From Membranihabitans maritimus (GTDB taxonomy: Bacteria; Bacteroidota; Bacteroidia; Chitinophagales; Saprospiraceae): 44,417 bases of DNA. The stretch is taken from the NCBI RefSeq assembly GCF_021729145.1, contig NZ_JAJSLW010000031.1:1-44417 (forward strand), written 5' to 3'. Positions 17,260 through 24,601 of the stretch are shown here, piece after piece. The notes below the pieces were generated by a model. It saw nothing but the letters and a program-made list of their open reading frames with translations. It was not told the DNA's origin and made no database searches. The translations under genes and the position numbers were made by a program. Every line of letters starts with the position of its first letter. Within the stretch, counting starts at the first letter, position 1.

Positions 17260-17443
17260 AACAATCTTACCCATCGTTATTTTCTCCATTGAAATATAAG
17301 TAATATTCCGCCAAGATTTCCCAATATAATATTAGAAGGCAAACTATGGATTAAGTAATTTGGCACATTTTGCTGTATGTTCATGGATTATTTGCGAAGA
17401 TGTATCCGGATAAATTTTAAACGTAGCCCACAAAAATTAAGGT

Positions 17444-18679
17444 ATGAAACGAAGTAATTTTGTAGTAGGAGTTATACTTGTAATATGGTTTGTCATTTCA
17501 TTTGTCACCAATATCCTGGGGCCTTTAATGCCATTGATTATTGATACGTACGACATCAGTCTTACCATGGCTTCGTTTTTACCATTTTCATTTTTTCTGG
17601 CTTATGGTATAGCTTCTATTCCCGCAGGAACTATGATTGAAAGACTGGGAGTAAAAAGGTCTGTACTGATTGCATTTTCTCTGAATTTAATTGGAACGCT
17701 GGCTTTTTCTTTTTTGCCATTCTATGGAATGGCTTTATTTTCTTTATTTGTTATAGGAATTGGAATGGCTATGCTACAAGTAATAATTAACCCTTTGATG
17801 CGTACAGCCGGTGGTGAAGAAAATTTTGCATTTTTTGCTGTGATGGCCCAATTGGTTTTTGGTTTAGCGTCGTTTGCGAGCCCTTTTGTATTTACTTATT
17901 TTATGTCATCTCTGGGGCCTGAAACAGGAGAAAACTGGGTAAAGGGCATATTTGCTCCTCTGATTCGACAAGAGATTAATTGGACCTCATTGTATTGGTT
18001 ATTTGGTATTGTATTTATTGCCATGATAGTGATGCTCTCGTTGATCAAGTTGCCTAAAGTTACTTTGAAAGAAGATGAAAAAACCGGATCACTGGCAGTG
18101 TATCTGGAATTATTGAAAGACCCTAAGGTGTGGATGTATTTTATGGGTATCGTTGCTTATGTAGGTACAGAACAGGCATTGGCGAACTGGATGTCCGAGT
18201 TTTTAAAAACATACCATGGATTTTCGCCTGAAGTAAATGGAGCAAAAGCAGTGGGATGGTTTTGGGGATCTATGTCAATTGGTTGTGTGGTTGGACTAAT
18301 TGTTCTCAGAATATTCGACGCGAAAATCGTTCTATCCATTGCGACCGTCCTTTCCGCACTTACTTTGGGGCTTGCTATTTTTGGGTCTGCAAATGTCTCG
18401 TTATTTTGTTTTCCCGCGATGGGATTTTTTATATCTGTAATGTTCTCTATTATTTTTTCAATGGCATTGAATTCTGTAACAGCTCACCACGGTCCATTAT
18501 CTGGCATCCTTTGTACGGGTATTTTTGGGGGAGCGTTAGTCCCTTTTGTAGTTGGAGGTATTGGTGATTTAATCGGTCTGAAACTCGCCTTTTTATTCTT
18601 ATATATTACACTGGGATATATTGCCTTTATTTCTTTTAAAGCGGATCCAATCATCAAGAACAAGACGATTCGCAATTAG
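17444..18679 (+). CDS. MFS transporter, FHS (FucP-like sugar:H+ symporter) type
   Basis: The 411-residue product has twelve predicted membrane segments and the layout of the fucose/glucose-galactose FHS branch: ILGPLMPLIIDTYDISLTMAS in TM1/loop, the IPAGTMIERLGVKRSV A-like motif near residue 65, and GMAMLQVIINPLMRTAGGEENFAFF near 107-131, which corresponds to the family's G-x-x-x-L-Q-x-x-x-N-P motif. The second half begins near 220 after a charged cytoplasmic loop. It should bring a sugar or related solute across the inner membrane with protons. It is monocistronic, downstream of the RAYT cassette. The substrate cannot be read from sequence; closeness to anmK hints at amino sugars, a weak inference. 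Confidence 0.85.
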   Translation: MKRSNFVVGVILVIWFVISFVTNILGPLMPLIIDTYDISLTMASFLPFSFFLAYGIASIPAGTMIERLGVKRSVLIAFSLNLIGTLAFSFLPFYGMALFSLFVIGIGMAMLQVIINPLMRTAGGEENFAFFAVMAQLVFGLASFASPFVFTYFMSSLGPETGENWVKGIFAPLIRQEINWTSLYWLFGIVFIAMIVMLSLIKLPKVTLKEDEKTGSLAVYLELLKDPKVWMYFMGIVAYVGTEQALANWMSEFLKTYHGFSPEVNGAKAVGWFWGSMSIGCVVGLIVLRIFDAKIVLSIATVLSALTLGLAIFGSANVSLFCFPAMGFFISVMFSIIFSMALNSVTAHHGPLSGILCTGIFGGALVPFVVGGIGDLIGLKLAFLFLYITLGYIAFISFKADPIIKNKTIRN

Positions 18680-18699
18680 AATTCCCAAAATATTTACAA

Positions 18700-20106
18700 T
18701 TATAGTTTGACAAATTTGCCTACAAACCGTTGGTTGTTTTTAGATATTTTTATGAAATAGGTACCATTTGGAAGTGCAGATACATTAATGGTATTTCGGG
18801 GACTTCGGTATTCATTCATGAGTTTGCCATCCATCGAAAAGATCTGTGCCTTATCAAATTCGGAAATATTCAGATTTAGTTCATTACTCACTGGGTTAGG
18901 AGTAATAGAGATTTTCTCATACGACTCATGTCCCAAAGCGGTCGTTACATCCTCTGCTGACACTTTGTAGATTGTGCCTCCTAAACTGACCAGGTACAAT
19001 TCTCCATCCGGATCTTCAAAAAAGCTTACAATCCCTGATACGCCATTGATGGATTCATCATCCTGCAGAGTTACTGAATTACTCTTTGTATCCAGGGTCC
19101 AGATATGGTTACTGACAAAATCAGCAAAAATATAATGCCCGTACAGAGCCGGATAATCGTTTCCCCGGTAGACATACCCGCCAGTGACGGATTGACCACA
19201 AAAATCGGGGTCCTCACAATTTTCCTTATTGCTGTGTCCATAGACATATACAGGAGATAAGAAGGAAGACGTTTCGTCACATTCTTCGTACACTACATTC
19301 CCTTCCATGCAATTCCATCCGTAATTTACTTCCGCTTCATAAATGTTCTGCACACTAATTTCTTCCCAGAGTCCTTGCCCCACATCGGCTACCCAAAGGC
19401 TATCGGTTTCCCTGTCAAAGCTGACTTTCCAGGGGTTTCTGAGACCGATGGCCCATATTTCTGGTAAAGCCTGGTCCGTAAATGCAAAAGGATTGGATTC
19501 CGGTACCACATAATAGGGTGCAGAGGCAGTGTCCGGGCGTACATCTATTCTCAAGATCTTGCCCAAGGGCGAAAGCAAGTCCTGTGCATTTCCTTCCGGG
19601 TCTCCTCCAGAACCACCGTCTCCGGTGAAAATATACAGATTACTATCCGGGCCAAAAAGAATTTGACCACCATTGTGGTTGTCAAACGGTTGGACAATAT
19701 CCATTAAAATTTTCATACTGTCGGGGTCAGCAGAAGAACTATCCTGTGGTACTGTGACTTGCGCAATATACGTATGGAGCATTTCTTCTTCATCCTCTGC
19801 CGTAAAGTTTACATAGAAAGTTTTGTTTTGTTCATAATCAGGGTGAAAAGCCATATCGAGTAAACCTCCTTCTCCTTTCGTCGAAACCAGATTTGAAATA
19901 TCAAGAAAAGTCTTTGATACCTGACCATTATCCAGTATTACTATTGTACCTGCTCTTTGCACTACATATAAAGTATTATTACCAGTAGCAGCCATTGAAA
20001 TAGGAGCATCTAAACGTTCTGCAAAAGGAGTTAACTGTACCTTTGGTTGGGCAATTACGAGATTAAAGTATCCAATAAAAAATAGGAGAGGAATTATTAA
20101 TTTCAT
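18700..20106 (-). CDS. Secreted PQQ-type glucose/sorbosone dehydrogenase with T9SS sorting domain
   Basis: The 468-residue product has a signal peptide (residues 1-19) and a six-bladed GSDH/soluble-PQQ-glucose-dehydrogenase propeller at about 20-385. Landmarks are SMAATGNNTLYVVQRAGTIV, GEGGLLDMAFHPDYEQNKTF, DNHNGGQILFGPDSNLYIFT, GDGGSGGDPEGNAQDLLSP, WAIGLRNPWKVSFD, NYGWNCMEGN and TGGYVYRG. A type A sorting domain closes the protein (ITPNPVSNELNLNI ... LPNGTYFIKI). The family oxidises aldose sugars using PQQ; His in HNGGQ would be the expected catalytic base. Many Bacteroidota members are uncharacterised, so PQQ use is inferred. It is convergent with the MFS gene, 20 bp away. Confidence 0.88.
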   Translation of the reverse strand: MKLIIPLLFFIGYFNLVIAQPKVQLTPFAERLDAPISMAATGNNTLYVVQRAGTIVILDNGQVSKTFLDISNLVSTKGEGGLLDMAFHPDYEQNKTFYVNFTAEDEEEMLHTYIAQVTVPQDSSSADPDSMKILMDIVQPFDNHNGGQILFGPDSNLYIFTGDGGSGGDPEGNAQDLLSPLGKILRIDVRPDTASAPYYVVPESNPFAFTDQALPEIWAIGLRNPWKVSFDRETDSLWVADVGQGLWEEISVQNIYEAEVNYGWNCMEGNVVYEECDETSSFLSPVYVYGHSNKENCEDPDFCGQSVTGGYVYRGNDYPALYGHYIFADFVSNHIWTLDTKSNSVTLQDDESINGVSGIVSFFEDPDGELYLVSLGGTIYKVSAEDVTTALGHESYEKISITPNPVSNELNLNISEFDKAQIFSMDGKLMNEYRSPRNTINVSALPNGTYFIKISKNNQRFVGKFVKL

Positions 20107-20227
20107 ACTTCTGGTACTTTGCTGATAAAACGTAGAAATTACCGCTTTTAGTATAACAAATAAAATACTGAGTTTGTGTGGTTGATGACTAGGGTAAGCC
20201 TTTAAATATTTTCCAACCCCAATTTTT

Positions 20228-21379
20228 CTAGCCCCATGTTTCCCTTACCTCACATCCTTTGGACGGACGTGCAATTAGTGTAGAAGGATAAATCTGGTAT
20301 GTTGATTCATATTCTGTTGTCGCAAATTTTATCCAGGAACTAACATTATCTTTGTGAATCAAATTGATAGTGCTTCCTCCGAACCCTCCTCCCATCATTC
20401 TAGCTCCTAAAACAAGCCCAGATCGGGTAGCGGTATGTACCAAAAAGTCTAATTCAGGACAACTTACCCGATATTTATTTTGCAATCCATAATGGCTCGC
20501 ATACATCAATTTCCCCAATCCAACAAAATCTCCAGATTGCAAAGCCATTACTGCTTCTTGCACGCGCTTATTCTCTTCAAATATGAATTCTGCTTCGACA
20601 GTAGAAACATTCGGGTATTCATCATTTATTTTTACTAAATCGTCAGGTTTGAGGTCCCGTAAAGTTTGGGCTTTTGTAAAAGCGTTCGCCAGTTCAACTA
20701 CCCTTTCGCAGGTTTTTCTCCGGTCATTATACCCACTTTCCGCATGATTATGCGTGACTTTCGTATCTACCAGCACCAATGCGTAATCATGAAAGTCTGC
20801 ATTGATTACCTGGTGTGAGTTGGATTGACAATCCAGGAAAATAAAACTGTTTTCTTCTCCGTAAATAACAGCATAAGGATCCATAATTCCCACATTGGCA
20901 CCGATTTTATGTTCTGTTAATTGCGCTAATTGAGCCATTTTTGCCCCAGACCATTTCAACTTCAAAAAGTGTTTAATTCCAGTTAAAAATCCAGCATTCA
21001 TGGCTGCGGAAGAGGAAAGTCCTCCACCTGGTGGAATTGAACTTTCCAGACTAACTTGGAAATAAGGTACTATAATCCCTTCTTCCTCTTTGATGACAAG
21101 GATGAGAGCTTGTAAGTATTTTGCCCAATTTGCAGCGGGTAAAGATTCATGGGTTCGAGTAAAGGCTTGTTGATTATCTAGGTTTTTACTGTAAAGTTCA
21201 AATTGCTCAATGTTTTCATCAAAAGAAAAGTACATTTCAAAGCCACGGTCAATTGCAGCGGGAAGTACCCATCCGCCATTATAATCGGTATGTTCCCCGA
21301 TGAGATTGATTCTTCCGGGAGCCCAAACTGCAAATTGTGGCGGGTTGAATAGGGTGTCATGTATTTCTTTTAATCCCAT
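20228..21379 (-). CDS. galK: Galactokinase
   Basis: This is the GHMP-family kinase that makes galactose-1-phosphate from galactose and ATP in the cytoplasm (Leloir pathway). The 383-residue product has the galactokinase signature GRINLIGEHTDYNGGWVLP near residues 23-41, the phosphate-binding motif PPGGGLSSSAAMNAG near 114-128, GANVGIMDPYAVIYG near 156-170 with the expected catalytic Asp, and GARMMGGGFGGSTINL near 325-340. Length is normal. Its ATG is 3 bp after the stop of the symporter gene, so the two form an operon for galactose uptake and phosphorylation. galT, galE and galM are not in the window. Confidence 0.96.
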   Translation of the reverse strand: MGLKEIHDTLFNPPQFAVWAPGRINLIGEHTDYNGGWVLPAAIDRGFEMYFSFDENIEQFELYSKNLDNQQAFTRTHESLPAANWAKYLQALILVIKEEEGIIVPYFQVSLESSIPPGGGLSSSAAMNAGFLTGIKHFLKLKWSGAKMAQLAQLTEHKIGANVGIMDPYAVIYGEENSFIFLDCQSNSHQVINADFHDYALVLVDTKVTHNHAESGYNDRRKTCERVVELANAFTKAQTLRDLKPDDLVKINDEYPNVSTVEAEFIFEENKRVQEAVMALQSGDFVGLGKLMYASHYGLQNKYRVSCPELDFLVHTATRSGLVLGARMMGGGFGGSTINLIHKDNVSSWIKFATTEYESTYQIYPSTLIARPSKGCEVRETWG

Positions 21380-21382
21380 AGG

Positions 21383-22951
21383 CTACCAAAATTTGATATA
21401 AACAAAAGCCAAAATGATTAGAATTACCAATGAGGCAAAATTGAAAACCCAGCCGGTTTTGAAAATATCTTTTGATAGTTTAATAGCATTGACATCGTTT
21501 TCTTTACCATTGTCTATATAGGATATCGCGACTAAAATAGCTGCCAGGACCAGAAAGCATACACCCATTCGATCCATAAATGGAAAATCCGGAGCCAGGA
21601 ATTTAATGGCCGCCGAAAGAGGAATTGAAAGTATGACTACCCATAGCGCGGCTCGGTTAGATGCTTTTTTCCAAAACATTCCAAATAAGAAAACAACAAC
21701 TACACCCGGACTAATAAACCCGGTGTATTCCTGAATGTACTGAAATGCCTGATCGAGGCTGCTCAAGGTAGGTGCCAGAGCTGTTCCTATAACCAATGCC
21801 AATGTCGAGGCGATTTTACCAACCCGAACTAAATTTTTATCACTGGGATCCTTGGTCAGATAGTTTTTGTAAATATCGAGGGTGAATATGGTGGAGGTAC
21901 TGTTTACCATTGCGCTTACCGAAGAACCTACAGCAGCGACAAGTGCGGCAAAAACAATACCTTTAAACCCAGCTGTTACATAATTAGATAATACCCACGG
22001 GAAAGCCTCATCCGGTTTAATAATATCTGCACCGAGTACATAAGCCGCTATCCCAGGAACAACAACAATAATAGGTAAAAGTACTTTTAGAAATCCGGCA
22101 AATGCCATTCCTCTTTGAGCTTCTTTTATATTTTTGGCTGCCAATGCTCGCTGTATTATATATTGGTTATTCCCCCAGTAATAAAGATTGGCAATCCATA
22201 ACCCTCCTATAAGTACACTGATACCAGGTAGATTGATGTATTCGGGATTGGATTTATCTAGGATCATATCAAATTTTTCAGGTGCTTTCTCTACAAGAGT
22301 ATTAAGCCCGGCAAAGAAACCCTCTCCGTCGCTGACCTGATTGAGAACTAAATAGCTTGCCATAAAGCCACCGAATATTAAAACAATTACTTGGACCACT
22401 TCTGACCAAACAACTGTTCGTAGCCCGCCCAAAATTGAAAATGCTGCCGAGTAGATCGCTAACCCTATAATACCATAAAGCAACGGGATACCCAACATAG
22501 TCCTTATAGCCAATGCTCCAAGGTAAAGGACACTGGTAATATTTACAAGGACAAAAAGTCCAATCCAAAACAATGCGAGCCCTGTGCGTACCCCATGCCC
22601 AAAGCGTTGTTCGAGAAATTGTGGCATGGTATAAATTCCCTTATTAATGTAGATCGGGAGAAAATACTTTGCAATAATCAGAAGTGCAAAGGCTGCCATC
22701 AATTCATATGATGCGATTGCCATACCGACAGCATATCCTGATCCGGACATCCCGATCATTTGTTCTGCTGAAATATTGCTGGCTATCAATGATCCTCCCA
22801 CTGCCCACCAGGGTATGGATTTATCCGCTAAAAAATAATCAGCAGCGGATTCCGATCCTCCTCGTTTTCTGGATCCTATCCATAGTCCCATTACCATGGT
22901 AAGTACAATATAGATAGCAAACAAAACAATGTCTAAAGTAGAAAATGCCAT
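21383..22951 (-). CDS. Sodium/galactose symporter (SSS family, vSGLT-like)
   Basis: The 522-residue protein has about 14 membrane segments. It carries the SSS start MVMGLWIGSRKRG and a sequence very close to Vibrio vSGLT at the sugar site: SAEQMIGMSGSGYAVG, ASYELMAA, YYWGNNQYIIQRALAAK, FLKVLLPIIVVVPGI and YIQEYTGFISPG. From memory of the vSGLT structure these supply Gln69, Glu88, Asn260, Lys294 and Gln428, all conserved here, so galactose or glucose is the likely substrate. The adjacent galactokinase supports galactose. It is first in the operon with galK. The outer-membrane barrel gene lies 78 bp upstream in the same direction. Confidence 0.92.
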   Translation of the reverse strand: MAFSTLDIVLFAIYIVLTMVMGLWIGSRKRGGSESAADYFLADKSIPWWAVGGSLIASNISAEQMIGMSGSGYAVGMAIASYELMAAFALLIIAKYFLPIYINKGIYTMPQFLEQRFGHGVRTGLALFWIGLFVLVNITSVLYLGALAIRTMLGIPLLYGIIGLAIYSAAFSILGGLRTVVWSEVVQVIVLIFGGFMASYLVLNQVSDGEGFFAGLNTLVEKAPEKFDMILDKSNPEYINLPGISVLIGGLWIANLYYWGNNQYIIQRALAAKNIKEAQRGMAFAGFLKVLLPIIVVVPGIAAYVLGADIIKPDEAFPWVLSNYVTAGFKGIVFAALVAAVGSSVSAMVNSTSTIFTLDIYKNYLTKDPSDKNLVRVGKIASTLALVIGTALAPTLSSLDQAFQYIQEYTGFISPGVVVVFLFGMFWKKASNRAALWVVILSIPLSAAIKFLAPDFPFMDRMGVCFLVLAAILVAISYIDNGKENDVNAIKLSKDIFKTGWVFNFASLVILIILAFVYIKFW

Positions 22952-22992
22952 TATTATTTATTTGGTACGCTAATTTTTCAAAATAAACGCTC

Positions 22993-23024
22993 CAAAGTAA
23001 GGAAATAAATAGTAATTAATCAAT
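22993..23024 (-). promoter_or_regulatory. Possible promoter of the galactose operon (weak)
   Basis: On the minus strand ATTG is followed after 21 nt by TACTTTG, one base short of the Bacteroidota -7 consensus TAnnTTTG. It ends about 40 bp before the symporter ATG. The near-consensus only suggests a promoter; read-through from the outer-membrane protein gene is the alternative. Confidence 0.25.
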
Positions 23025-23029
23025 TGGAA

Positions 23030-23707
23030 CTACAATTTTATCAAATACCCAAAGTTTACATTTAGGGCCTGATTCTGTGAAGTTATAAAGCCATTTTCCT
23101 CCCTTTTGTATTGAAAAAAGTTGGTAAGGCTTTGACCGGCTTTTGCATGAATTTGAAAGATTCCAATTGATGTTGAAAGGGAAAACCCCACCCCTCCACA
23201 AATCGCAAAGTCAAATTCATTTTCTATAGGTTGTTGAAAGGCAGTGAATACTTGTTCTCCCGTACCCGGTTCTATTGAGATAGTTTCGCTTTCAGAATAA
23301 AAATAGGATACAGAAGGGCCCAGCAACCCAAAAAGCTTAAAGTCCCCTTTTCCGATTTCAATCCTTGTCAAGAAAGGAAGCTCCAGGTAATTAATGTTGC
23401 GGGTATAAGAATTCGAAGCTCTTTTAATTACCCACCCCTTTTGAGTGTAATTGAGTCCTACCTGGATGCCGAGATTCTTTGGGGCGACATAAGTAAATAG
23501 TAAGCCCGCGTTATATCCCGGAAGAAACGCCCCGTCTATAGCCGTAGCAAATCGCAAGTCTGATTCAAAATTGGCAGAGGAGATATTGTAGCCGGCTGTA
23601 AATCCAATAGCAGTTTTGGGGGAAAATGCGTTTTGAGATTTTCCAGGCGTGAGAAACGTGAAAAGCAAAAATAAAGTTGTAATTAATAATGATAATGATC
23701 TTCTCAA
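23030..23707 (-). CDS. Outer-membrane beta-barrel protein (PorT-like / OMP_b-brl_2)
   Basis: The 225-residue protein has a signal peptide (SLSLLITTLFLLFTFLTPGKSQ) and alternating beta strands typical of an 8- to 10-stranded barrel: AIGFTAGYNISSANFES, PGYNAGLLFTYVAPKNLGIQVGLNYTQKGWV, YLELPFLTRIEIGKGDFKLF and GPSVSYFYS. It ends in the short NVNFGYLIKL strand with a near-terminal hydrophobic residue. The GLNYTQKG...YLELP pattern is common in Bacteroidota PorT-like outer-membrane proteins. It lies upstream of the galactose symporter, but functional linkage is not shown. Confidence 0.82.
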   Translation of the reverse strand: MRRSLSLLITTLFLLFTFLTPGKSQNAFSPKTAIGFTAGYNISSANFESDLRFATAIDGAFLPGYNAGLLFTYVAPKNLGIQVGLNYTQKGWVIKRASNSYTRNINYLELPFLTRIEIGKGDFKLFGLLGPSVSYFYSESETISIEPGTGEQVFTAFQQPIENEFDFAICGGVGFSLSTSIGIFQIHAKAGQSLTNFFQYKREENGFITSQNQALNVNFGYLIKL

Positions 23708-23752
23708 TTGTATGATTTGAAATGATAAAGGTGTGGGTGTAGTATAAAAATC

Positions 23753-23970
23753 CTATACAGTACCTACTAATCTTTTTTTTAGTATTGTTCTGTTTTTAAC
23801 AAAAAAGTCGTACATCGCTTCCACTTCTTCAAATGCTCCATTTTTCCCCTTGCTTACTCCTTCAGGGTCGTCCATTCAAAAACGGATAAACGATCCGTCA
23901 CTACTTGATCCCCAAAAAAATGATCGTCGAAATATATGTAAAACCGGCCGGATTTTTCAAATGCTTGCAT
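23753..23970 (-). pseudogene. Remnant of an unrecognised gene broken by a frameshift
   Basis: On the minus strand, an ATG at 23970 opens a 38-codon frame containing FYIYFDDHFFGDQVVTDRL and VFEW that stops at 23854. Adding one G in the GG of GAATGG (about 23872) would join VFEW to a second frame, DDPEGVSKGKNGAFEEV then AMYDFFVKNRTILKKRL, which stops at 23753. Both parts have coding-like composition, so a single-base deletion in a former longer gene is the simplest reading. Two unrelated micro-ORFs or a sequencing error are alternatives. I do not recognise the family. The rest of the 23708-24189 gap shows nothing else. Confidence 0.45.
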
Positions 23971-24189
23971 AATATCAATAAATATTAAATTTTTCCAAGT
24001 TGTCTGAGATGATTTTTTTCAACTTAATTCAATCATTGACTTTCGAATTATAATGCACATTTTAATATGTTTGGTTTCGACTTTCAAAAATTAATTCATG
24101 AACCCCAATTTTGCTTGGTAATTGAGATCATTAGAATATAAAAAGATATAAATACGTCCTTTCAAAAGTTATCATCTACTTTTACAAGT

Positions 24190-24549
24190 TTATTTTTTCA
24201 TCTTTCCAGGATACAATAATAATATCAAATGGACAATACAAATTAACAATCCTCCTCCTTCCCGGACCAGTTCGATATATTTGGACTCTGCCTTCATAGA
24301 ACCGGTAATAGTAGGAAAACCATCTTGCGCCCATCCTATCAGGGAAGGAAAATAGGTAAAAAGCCCTGATAAATACAAAACCAAAACTCCAATCTTCAAA
24401 TATTTCGGTAGCTTATTTCCGAAATAGAATGCGGTAAGAATACAGGGGATTAGATAAATAGGAACCCAAAGCCAGGGATCAGGGTCATTAAATTGAACTA
24501 TTGCTGATAAAACTTCTGCAATACAAAATAAAATTAGTACCCATTTCAT
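24190..24549 (-). CDS. TMEM220-like four-helix membrane protein
   Basis: The 119-residue protein has about four membrane helices. The N-terminal signature AIVQFNDPDPWLWVPIYLIP is that of the transmembrane family 220 (TMEM220), in which QxNDPDP-x-x-W is conserved. The helices are at about 3-17, 28-44, 52-68 and 97-113. It lies 52 bp downstream of the TonB-dependent receptor gene in the same direction and may be read with it. Function in bacteria is unknown. Confidence 0.82.
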   Translation of the reverse strand: MKWVLILFCIAEVLSAIVQFNDPDPWLWVPIYLIPCILTAFYFGNKLPKYLKIGVLVLYLSGLFTYFPSLIGWAQDGFPTITGSMKAESKYIELVREGGGLLICIVHLILLLYPGKMKK

Positions 24550-24601
24550 ATTTTACTATTTGAATGCTAGATAATTTCAAAAGTAATAATTTTCATTCAT
24601 C

